Assembly (NCBI GenBank): GCA_964423785.1
Contig: CAYRGZ010000023.1
Span: forward strand, 1-23,714
Source: S012-135 sp964423785
Lineage (GTDB): Bacteria; Desulfobacterota; Desulfobulbia; Desulfobulbales; S012-135
Length of the DNA stretch: 23,714 bases
Direction: 5' to 3'
Of the stretch, positions 14,103 to 20,959 are shown piece after piece (position 1 is the stretch's first letter; every line of letters starts with the position of its first letter). Position numbers and translations under genes: made by a program. The notes under the pieces were generated by a model. The model was not told where the DNA came from and did not search any database. It saw only the letters and a list, made by a program, of their open reading frames with translations.

Positions 14103-15629
14103 TTACGCCTCCTCTGGTCCTTGTTTGATCTGGTTGAGCATGATGCGGACTTCGGCGATCAGGAGGACGACGAAGACCGTCAGGAAGAGGAAAAAGGTGG
14201 TCTGCACCGTGCCGGTGGTCAGGTTGGAGCGGGCCACCCAGGTGGGCAGCAGGTCCTGGATCGCCCAGGGCTGCCGGCCGACCTCGGCCACCACCCAACC
14301 CGCCTCGGTGGCCACCCAGCCGAGGAAGACACCGATGACGCCGAGATTGAGCAGGCCCCGACACTCGCCGAGCCGCCCCTTCATCGCCTGCACCAAAAAG
14401 GCGAGAAAAAGCAAGGGAAAGAGGGTGCCGAGGATGACCATCACCCGGAAACTCCAGAAGGTCAGCGCCACGGGCGGCACGGCGTCGGCGGGCCGCGTAA
14501 GATACCCGTAACCGAGAAAACGCTCGTTGGCACGAAAACGGTCCAGGACCGCCTCGGCGGCCGCCGGGTCCGTCCGGTACAACTTCTTATAGGTGGCAAG
14601 CAGGGCCAGCGCCTCCTTGCCGCGGGCCATCTTCTCGTCTATCCCCACGATGCCCTCCTTGGCGTTACCCCAGACGAGATCGTCGATACCGGGAACGAAG
14701 GAATCGAAATCCCGGTTGGCGAGAAAGGAAAGCAGGCCGGGAATCTCGATCTTGAAGAAGAAATCGTCCTGCTTGTCACCCGGCAACTTCATGGAATTGG
14801 GCAGGCCGACGGCCACCAGCCCGGCCCGGTACTTGCCGGTGTAGAGCCCTTCCATGGCGGCGAGCTTCATCGGCTGCACCCGGGCGTTGGTGTGGGCCGC
14901 CTCGTCACCGGTGACGATCAGATAGCCGGACGACAGAAAGCCAAAAATCGAGGCGACGACGATGCTCTTGCGGGCAAAGGAACGGTGGCGTTCCTGGAGC
15001 AGGTACCAGGAAGAGACGGCGATGACGAAGAGTGAGGCGAGCTGAAAGCCGGAGGACGTGGCATGGGTGAACTTGCTGATCGCCACGGGCGAAAACAGCA
15101 CCTCGAAGAAGTTCTGCATTTCGAAACGCGCCAGGGCCGGATTGAACCGCATGCCCACCGGGTACTGCATCCAGCCGTTGGCCACCAGGATCCAGAGAGC
15201 GGAAAGATTGGATCCCACCGCCACCATCCAGGTGGAAAAGAGGTGCATCCGCTTGGAGACCCGGTTCCAACCGAAGAACATGACCGCAAAGAAGGTGGCC
15301 TCCAGGAAGAAAGCGAAGATGCCCTCGATGGCCAGCGGCGCGCCGAAGATATCGCCCACCATCCACGAGTAGTTGGACCAGTTGGTGCCGAACTCGAATT
15401 CGAGGATGATGCCGGTGGCCACCCCGATGGCGAAGTTGATGGCAAAGAGCTTCATCCAGAACCGGGTGATGCGTAGCCACTCCTCCTTACCAGTCTTGAC
15501 GTAGATGGTTTCGAAGAAGGCGACTAGAAAGGACAGCCCCAGGGTGAGCGGCACGAAGATCCAGTGGAACATGGCAGTCATCGCGAACTGGGCTCTCGCC
15601 CAATCGACCATTGTCAGATGTTCTCCCAT
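14103..15629 (-). CDS. cydA: Cytochrome bd quinol oxidase subunit I
   Basis: 508 residues. Haem ligands are present: H22 (E. coli H19), H189 (H186) and M397 (M393). The strongly conserved FWSFRVM, GWVVAEVGRQPW (444-455) and FGTNWSNYSWMVGDIFGAPLAIEG-type core are all recognisable. The quinol-binding loop lies around residues 240-380. The protein sits in the inner membrane and oxidises quinol, passing electrons to haem b/d. The ATG at 15629 has GAGGAGG at good spacing. It lies 30 nt downstream of the DUF4492 gene. Confidence 0.96.
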   Translation of the reverse strand: MGEHLTMVDWARAQFAMTAMFHWIFVPLTLGLSFLVAFFETIYVKTGKEEWLRITRFWMKLFAINFAIGVATGIILEFEFGTNWSNYSWMVGDIFGAPLAIEGIFAFFLEATFFAVMFFGWNRVSKRMHLFSTWMVAVGSNLSALWILVANGWMQYPVGMRFNPALARFEMQNFFEVLFSPVAISKFTHATSSGFQLASLFVIAVSSWYLLQERHRSFARKSIVVASIFGFLSSGYLIVTGDEAAHTNARVQPMKLAAMEGLYTGKYRAGLVAVGLPNSMKLPGDKQDDFFFKIEIPGLLSFLANRDFDSFVPGIDDLVWGNAKEGIVGIDEKMARGKEALALLATYKKLYRTDPAAAEAVLDRFRANERFLGYGYLTRPADAVPPVALTFWSFRVMVILGTLFPLLFLAFLVQAMKGRLGECRGLLNLGVIGVFLGWVATEAGWVVAEVGRQPWAIQDLLPTWVARSNLTTGTVQTTFFLFLTVFVVLLIAEVRIMLNQIKQGPEEA

Positions 15630-15659
15630 AAACGTCCTCCTCTTTGGTTGGTGTGTCTG

Positions 15660-15911
15660 CTACAAGCCGTTTTCTCCGCCGGCCGGACCTCCGTCGCTAC
15701 CGGGTTCGGTGAGCCGGTCGAGGACGTAGGCCGCCTTGGCGGCCTCGTCGGCGAAACGCTCGTCCAGGTAATCGGGCATGAAAAACGGCTTGATGACGCC
15801 GAAAAAGACGATGAGCTTAATGAGGATGATGGTCCACAACAGGCGGCCGAGCCGCATGGAGCGGAAACCATCGAGGTAGAATCGACCGATGGCGAGACAC
15901 AGATGTCGCAT
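15660..15911 (-). CDS. DUF4492 protein, cytochrome bd-associated
   Basis: 83 residues: an amphipathic start, then FYLDGFRSMRLGRLLWTII, a transmembrane segment (about 22-42) and the FFMPDYL motif, all matching the DUF4492 pattern. These small proteins are regularly encoded just ahead of cydA in delta- and epsilon-proteobacteria and Bacteroidetes. Function is unproven; assembly or stability of the oxidase is a fair guess. I choose ATG 15911, with GGGGAGG upstream; the open frame extends to 16064 but crosses the leader. Confidence 0.85.
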   Translation of the reverse strand: MRHLCLAIGRFYLDGFRSMRLGRLLWTIILIKLIVFFGVIKPFFMPDYLDERFADEAAKAAYVLDRLTEPGSDGGPAGGENGL

Positions 15912-16046
15912 GACGTGAATCCTCCCCTGTTCGATTATGGACAGACGACCGTCGGCAAAGCAAGCCCGTTTTTCACGGCGGCAGCCAAATTCCGCCCGAA
16001 CATTGCGCGTGCCGCCCACAAACAGGATAAATAAGATTCTTTTTGT

Positions 16047-16075
16047 CTTATATAGCGACGGCAAAAATCTGTCAA
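16047..16075 (-). promoter_or_regulatory. Sigma-70 promoter of the cyd operon
   Basis: TTGACA (16070-16075), a 17-bp spacer and TATAAG (16047-16052) on the minus strand, with start near 16040. The leader to DUF4492 is about 130 nt. The -35 box abuts the hemB terminator T-tract. Confidence 0.85.
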
Positions 16076-16118
16076 TAAAAAAACAGGGCCACCGCCGGAT
16101 TTTTCCAGCGGTGGCCCC
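16076..16118 (-). terminator. Terminator of hemB
   Basis: A 13-bp stem with one mismatch (16086-16098/16105-16117) and T7 on the minus strand (16077-16083). Confidence 0.9.
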
Positions 16119-16144
16119 GTGGTGACAGCGTATAACCGCTCGTC

Positions 16145-17119
16145 TCAGCCGTTATAGCGGCGGGCGAAATCCTTGGCGAAGTAGGTCAGGATGATGTCGG
16201 CGCCGGCCCGGCGGATGGAGAGCAGGGTCTCGTCCACCACCCGGTCCTCGTCCACCCAGCCGTTGGCGGCCGCCGCCTTGATCATGGCATACTCGCCGCT
16301 GACGTGGTAGGCGGCGATGGGCAGGTCGAACTCATCCCGCAACTTGCTGACGATGTCGAGATACGGCACCGCCGGCTTGACCATCAGGATATCGGCCCCC
16401 TCTTCCACGTCCAGGGTCGCTTCACGAAAAGCCTCGCGGCTGTTGGCCGGGTCCATCTGGTAACCGCGCCGGTCTCCGAACTGGGGGGCGCCGTCGGCCG
16501 CATCCCGGAACGGGCCGTAGAAGGAAGAAGCGTACTTCACCGCGTAGGACATGATCGGCACGTTATGGAAATTGTTTTCGTCCAACGCGGCCCGGATCTC
16601 CGACACCCGGCCGTCCATCATGTCGGACGGGGCGACCATGTCGGCGCCGGCCTCGGCGTGGGACAGGGCCGTCTTGGCGAGCAGTTCCAGGGAAGCGTCG
16701 TTATCCACCTCCTGATCGATGATCACTCCGCAATGGCCGTGGTCAGTGTACTCGCACAGGCAGACGTCGGTGGTGACCAGCATCTCCGGCACCTTGTCCT
16801 TCAGGGCGCGCACCGCCCGCTGGATGATACCGTCCTTGGCATAGGCGCCGGATCCGGCCGGGTCCTTCTTTTCCGGCAAGCCGAAAAGGATGACGTGCCG
16901 GACGCCGAGCGCCAGACATTCCTGCGCCTCCTTGACCAGGGTATCGACAGAAAGCCGAAAAACGCCGGGCATGGACGGCACCTCGTCGCGCACATTCTTG
17001 CCCGGCTGTACGAAGAGCGGGTAGATGAGATGGGCCGGCGAGACGGTGGTCTCGCGGATCATGGCCCGCAGGGTCTCGTTACGCCGCAGACGCCGCGGTC
17101 GGTACTCGGGAAACATCAT
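16145..17119 (-). CDS. hemB: Porphobilinogen synthase (delta-aminolevulinic acid dehydratase)
   Basis: 324 residues, the normal size. It joins two molecules of 5-aminolevulinate in haem/sirohaem/cobalamin synthesis. Active-site lysines are K195 in SYAVKYASSFYGPFR and K248 in LMVKPA. The zinc site is of the three-cysteine type (C120, C122, C130 in VCLCEYTDHGHCG). The ATG at 17119 (MMFPEY) has AAGGAG eight bases upstream; the longer frame to 17185 has no ribosome site and contains the promoter region. It lies directly upstream of the cyd operon, which needs haem, but has its own promoter and terminator. Confidence 0.97.
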   Translation of the reverse strand: MMFPEYRPRRLRRNETLRAMIRETTVSPAHLIYPLFVQPGKNVRDEVPSMPGVFRLSVDTLVKEAQECLALGVRHVILFGLPEKKDPAGSGAYAKDGIIQRAVRALKDKVPEMLVTTDVCLCEYTDHGHCGVIIDQEVDNDASLELLAKTALSHAEAGADMVAPSDMMDGRVSEIRAALDENNFHNVPIMSYAVKYASSFYGPFRDAADGAPQFGDRRGYQMDPANSREAFREATLDVEEGADILMVKPAVPYLDIVSKLRDEFDLPIAAYHVSGEYAMIKAAAANGWVDEDRVVDETLLSIRRAGADIILTYFAKDFARRYNG

Positions 17120-17187
17120 GGTTCGTTCTCCTTGTTGATCTGGTAACTGACGACGGCCAGCCCAACGACCGCCGGCCGGCGCCATCC

Positions 17188-17193
17188 ATTATA
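17188..17193 (-). promoter_or_regulatory. -10 element of the hemB promoter
   Basis: The minus strand reads a perfect TATAAT about 70 nt before hemB. The -35 region (TTTCGA at 17 bp) is poor. hemB can therefore be transcribed independently of the upstream phosphorylase gene. Confidence 0.6.
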
Positions 17194-17222
17194 GCCGAAA
17201 ACGGAAGGAATCGAAAAAGAAA

Positions 17223-18080
17223 TCAGGCCGAACCGCGATCGCCGGCCCCAAGATGCGCGAGCAGCGCACCGAGCAACCGCCGGACCTCGGCGGCGGCCCG
17301 GCCGGCCACGGCGAGCACCTCGTCCACCCGGATGGCCTGCATGCAGTCGGGATCGTTGACGTTGACGATGACCGCCACCACCAGCACCCGCATGCCGGCA
17401 TGGCGGGCGACGATCACCTCGGGCACGGTGGACATGCCGACGGCATCGGCCCCGAGCAGGCGCAACATGCGGGTCTCGGCCGGGGTCTCCAGGCTCGGGC
17501 CCGGCACCGCCACGTAGATACCCTCGGCCGGTTGCCGGCAACCGGCATCCCGGGCCGCGGCCCGGGCGGCGGCGAGCAGCCCGGCATCGTAGACGTGCGA
17601 CATATCCACGAACCGCTCGCCCCACTCGTCGATATTGGGCCCGCGCAAGGGGTTGTCGGGAATGAGATTGATGTGGTCGCGGACGAAAAGCAGACTGCCG
17701 GGCGACAGCGTGGTGTCGAGGCCGCCGGCGGCGCTGACGAAGAGGGCGTCCCTGGCGCCGAGCAGGGCAAGCACCCGCAGCGGCAGGGTCGCCTCCCGGG
17801 TGGTATAGCCCTCGTAATAATGGAACCGGCCGTCGAGGATCGCCACCGGCAGACCGGCGACGGCGCCGTAGCGCAGATAGCCGCCATGCCCCGGTGCGGT
17901 GGAAACGGGAAAGCCGGGAATCTCCTCGTAGGCGAGGGCCACCTCCCCGTCCAAGTCCGGTGCCGCGTCGCCGAGGCCGGAGCCGAGGGTGCAGACGACC
18001 CGCGGCCGGATGCACCGCTCACGCAAAAAGGCAACCGCCCGCTCCACCCGGTCCCGATACCGATCCGCCTCAGGCTGCAT
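17223..18080 (-). CDS. Purine nucleoside phosphorylase (trimeric PunA type)
   Basis: 285 residues. Family motifs are clear: TLGSGLGD near the start (phosphate loop), GRFHYYEGY, FVSAAGGLD, and PGPSLETPAETRML followed by GADAVGMSTVPE. It cleaves purine nucleosides with phosphate to base and ribose-1-phosphate in purine salvage. An Asn in VIVNVND is at the position that in the family favours 6-oxopurines (guanosine/inosine), though methylthioadenosine phosphorylase activity cannot be fully excluded. The ATG at 18080 lies inside the last codons of the kinase gene (11-base overlap), so translation is coupled. Confidence 0.93.
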   Translation of the reverse strand: MQPEADRYRDRVERAVAFLRERCIRPRVVCTLGSGLGDAAPDLDGEVALAYEEIPGFPVSTAPGHGGYLRYGAVAGLPVAILDGRFHYYEGYTTREATLPLRVLALLGARDALFVSAAGGLDTTLSPGSLLFVRDHINLIPDNPLRGPNIDEWGERFVDMSHVYDAGLLAAARAAARDAGCRQPAEGIYVAVPGPSLETPAETRMLRLLGADAVGMSTVPEVIVARHAGMRVLVVAVIVNVNDPDCMQAIRVDEVLAVAGRAAAEVRRLLGALLAHLGAGDRGSA

Positions 18081-19152
18081 TGCTTGTTTTCTCCACCGGC
18101 AACACCACCCGGAACTGGGCTCCACTGCCGGGCGTGCTCGCCACCTCGATGCGGCCGCCATGCACATCCTCGACGATCCGCCGGCAGGAGGCGAGCCCAA
18201 GGCCGTTGCCGTCCGGCCGGGTGGTGAAATGGGGCTGGAAGATATACGGCAGGATCTCCGGCTCGATACCATGCCCCTCGTCCTGGACGGTAATCGCCAC
18301 CGCATCCTCCCCGGTATCATCGACGGTCACCGAGATCACCCCACCGGTCGAGCTCGCCTGGCCGGCGTTGATGAGCAGATTGGCCACCACCCGGCGGATG
18401 GCAGCGGCATCGCAGACCACCGGCCGGGGCGTCCCCGCCACATCGACGAACACCTGCTTGCCCCCCAGATCGGCATGACTGGCGGCCAACCCCTCGCACA
18501 CCTCGCGGACCAGCACCCCGATATCGGTCGCCTGGCGGCACGGCTGCCACTGAAGCCGCTTGGCGTTGGCCAACGCCTCTTCCATCATCATGGCGAGATC
18601 GCGCCGCGCCCCCTGCATGAAAGTGATCTTGCGCCGCAGGGCCGCATCCTCGACCTGCTTTTCCAGGCCGTCGAGAAAGACGAAGGCGGACAGGATGTTC
18701 TTCATGTCATGGACGAGGATGTTCGCCTTCTCGAATTCCTCGGCCAGCATGGCGGTGTCACGGCGGATACGGGCGGAAAGCGTACGCATCAGGCCGACGA
18801 GGCAGGCGGGTTCCCCGGCCAGATAGCGATGGAAGAATTCGGCGGGCAGGACGAGGACCGTACTGTCCTCCACCACCTCCACCCCGGCGGAGCGGGGCTG
18901 GGTCTCGATGATCGCCATTTCGCCGACGTAGTCCACCGGCGTGATGGTGACGATGGTCCGTTTCCCCTTGAAGACACGCAGCCGGCCCGCCAAGAGGATG
19001 TACATGGCGGTACCGGGTTCCCCCTCCTGGCACAGGAGATGGCCGGCCGGATACTGGTGTTCTTCGACGGCCGCGGCCAGGGCCTCGAGCTGGGCGTCGG
19101 AAAACTGGGCGAACAGATCGATCTGGCGCAGCTGCTGGATACGTGAACACAT
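18070..19152 (-). CDS. Cyclic-nucleotide-binding-domain histidine kinase
   Basis: 360 residues, no membrane segment. An N-terminal CRP-type cyclic nucleotide-binding fold (about 12-128: GHLLCQEGEPGTAMYILLAG, VGEMAIIE, RSAGVEV) is fused to a kinase core: H148 in LVHDMKNILSAF, N box NLLINAG (258-264), G1 DEGHGIE (291-297) and G2 GNGLGLAS (315-322). It would autophosphorylate in the cytoplasm in response to a nucleotide or similar ligand. No receiver-domain partner lies next to it. I choose ATG 19152; the frame can start at GTG 19179, but ATG has GAGATCC upstream and the domain begins there. Confidence 0.88.
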   Translation of the reverse strand: MCSRIQQLRQIDLFAQFSDAQLEALAAAVEEHQYPAGHLLCQEGEPGTAMYILLAGRLRVFKGKRTIVTITPVDYVGEMAIIETQPRSAGVEVVEDSTVLVLPAEFFHRYLAGEPACLVGLMRTLSARIRRDTAMLAEEFEKANILVHDMKNILSAFVFLDGLEKQVEDAALRRKITFMQGARRDLAMMMEEALANAKRLQWQPCRQATDIGVLVREVCEGLAASHADLGGKQVFVDVAGTPRPVVCDAAAIRRVVANLLINAGQASSTGGVISVTVDDTGEDAVAITVQDEGHGIEPEILPYIFQPHFTTRPDGNGLGLASCRRIVEDVHGGRIEVASTPGSGAQFRVVLPVEKTSNAA

Positions 19153-19186
19153 CAGGATCTCGTTTACAGACAGCGGCACCTGCGTG

Positions 19187-20194
19187 TCACATAACGGTGA
19201 CGACGACCTTCTTCTTCAGGTCGTCGATATAGGCATTGACCTGCTGCTGGATCTTTTCCTTTTTCAGGTACTCCTTGATGCGGTCCTTGATGGCGTCGAA
19301 GGGCACCACCGATTCATCGACATGCTCGTGCACCTTGATCAGGTGGTAGCCGAAGCGGGTGGTGACCACGTCGCTCACCGTGCCGGGATCGAGGCTGAAG
19401 GCGACCTCCTCGAAAGGCTTGACCATCTGACCGCGCTGGAAAAAGCCGAGATCGCCGCCGCGCTTGGCGCTGGGGCCCTCGGAATACTTCCTGGCCAGTT
19501 CGGTGAAATCGGCCCCGTCGGCGAGTTCCTTCTTGATGGACTCAATCCGCTCGCGGGCCTTCTTCTTGGTCTCGTCGTCGGCATCCGCCGCCACCTTGAT
19601 GAGGATGTGACTGGCATGCACGCTCTCGGGCTGGCGGAAGTTCTCCTTGGTCTTTTCGTAGTACTGGCGTGCCTCGTCGTCGGTCACCGACACCTTCTGC
19701 ACAAAGCGGGTGTCGATGAGTTTCTTGATCGCCATCTCCCGGGCGATATCCTCCTTGAGACCCTGTTCGGTGAGATGCAGTTGCCGGAGCATGGCCTGGA
19801 ACTCGTCGTCCGTTGCATAGCGGGCCCGCACCATCTGGTAGCCTTCGTCGACCTCCGCCGGCGTAACGGTGATACCGGCGTCCTTGCTCGCCTGGTAAAG
19901 CAATTCACGCCGGATCATCCGGTCGAGCACCTGGTCGCGGATCTCGTCGAGCTGGGCGTCGGTCACCTGACGACCGCGTTCGGCGAACCGCTGCCGGATG
20001 ATCTCGAGTTCCCGATCGAGGTCGGCGGCGGTCAGAACCCGGCCGGCCACCACCGCTACCTTGGCGTCGCCCTTCTTGGCCGGCGTGGCGGCGTCCTCCG
20101 CCGTAGCAGCCAGCGGCCATCCCAGGCAGAGGACCAGTATCAGCACCAGACCCCGCAGCCAGTTCGCATCAAGCACCTTCGATTTTCTGTCCAT
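19187..20194 (-). CDS. Periplasmic parvulin-type peptidyl-prolyl isomerase (SurA/PrsA-like)
   Basis: 335 residues. A signal peptide (about 1-32, cut near ATAED) is followed by a SurA_N-like helical chaperone region (about 45-180) and a parvulin domain (about 192-290: VHASHILIKV, YSEGPSAKRGGDLGFFQRG, FEEVAFSL, GYHLIKV). A helical C-terminus closes the fold. It helps outer-membrane proteins fold in the periplasm. The ATG at 20194 has AAGGAA about eight bases upstream; the upstream frame to 20254 lacks one. It follows the YdbL gene by 125 nt and precedes the kinase by 34 nt. Confidence 0.93.
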   Translation of the reverse strand: MDRKSKVLDANWLRGLVLILVLCLGWPLAATAEDAATPAKKGDAKVAVVAGRVLTAADLDRELEIIRQRFAERGRQVTDAQLDEIRDQVLDRMIRRELLYQASKDAGITVTPAEVDEGYQMVRARYATDDEFQAMLRQLHLTEQGLKEDIAREMAIKKLIDTRFVQKVSVTDDEARQYYEKTKENFRQPESVHASHILIKVAADADDETKKKARERIESIKKELADGADFTELARKYSEGPSAKRGGDLGFFQRGQMVKPFEEVAFSLDPGTVSDVVTTRFGYHLIKVHEHVDESVVPFDAIKDRIKEYLKKEKIQQQVNAYIDDLKKKVVVTVM

Positions 20195-20319
20195 CGGTTC
20201 GTTCCTTTCCCGGTCGATTCCGGGGGTGCGCCGATCGGCAAGACGGTCGCCCATGCGCCATCTCCCGGAACCGGTCGTTTTCGCGTTTGTCCGTTGTCAT
20301 TGATCGGCCGGCGCCGACC

Positions 20320-20682
20320 TCACTTCCGGTACCAGCGGCCTCGTTCGTCCTGCAACCAAGTGCCGGGAGGGGCCTTGGCGGCGATCTGCCGGGCCCGTCG
20401 GGCGCCGACCAGGTCCACCGACACCCTTTCCTTCTTGGCGATGGCCCGATAGACGGCGAGGCGGTCGGCGTTTTCCGCCTCCACCACCTCTTGTTGCACC
20501 CGTTGGTCGGTCCGGTATTCCAACAGGCCACGGTTGTTCTCGCCGACGATGCCTTTAGCCTTGAGGGCGTTGATCGTCGGCAAGCGCGCCAGCATGCGTT
20601 CCTTGATGGAGGCGGCCTGGCAGGCCACCGCCGCCAGCAGGGCAAGGGTCAGGGTCAGGGCAACAATCCTCGGCCTGGTCAT
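20320..20682 (-). CDS. ydbL: YdbL family protein (DUF1318)
   Basis: 120 residues with a signal peptide (about 1-24). The mature part has IKERMLARLPTINALKAKGIVGENNRGLLE and the ARRAR...PPGTWLQDERGRW ending, typical of YdbL/DUF1318. In E. coli YdbL works with YdbH and YnbE in phospholipid homeostasis of the outer membrane. The ATG at 20682 overlaps the stop of the YnbE-like gene (ATGA). Confidence 0.9.
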   Translation of the reverse strand: MTRPRIVALTLTLALLAAVACQAASIKERMLARLPTINALKAKGIVGENNRGLLEYRTDQRVQQEVVEAENADRLAVYRAIAKKERVSVDLVGARRARQIAAKAPPGTWLQDERGRWYRK

Positions 20683-20915
20683 TGAGCTCCCTCCTTGGTG
20701 GCGTCGGCGTCCCGGGATGCGGCGGCCTGGTCGATATCGCTGAAAAACTCCTCGAGTTCCCGGTCCACCTTGATATTGATGTCGATGGTGATGTGGATGG
20801 GCTTCACCTCCAGCGGCGCCACGGTCACCTGGTGGCTCGACTCGATGACGTGCCGGGTGCAGGCGGCGGCGCCCATGGCCAGCGACAGGGCGGCAATGAT
20901 GGCTATCTTCCGCAT
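20679..20915 (-). CDS. ynbE: YnbE-like lipoprotein
   Basis: 78 residues: MRKIAIIAALSLAMGAAAC gives a lipoprotein signal with C19, followed by the VTVAPLEVKPIHITIDINIKV core of YnbE. It should sit in the outer membrane, anchoring the YdbH bridge. The ATG at 20915 follows GGAGG; an earlier TTG exists but lacks a site. Confidence 0.88.
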   Translation of the reverse strand: MRKIAIIAALSLAMGAAACTRHVIESSHQVTVAPLEVKPIHITIDINIKVDRELEEFFSDIDQAAASRDADATKEGAQ

Positions 20916-20959
20916 GGGGACCTCCAAAACCTTTGCGCGACAACGCGGCGGCCGACCGA

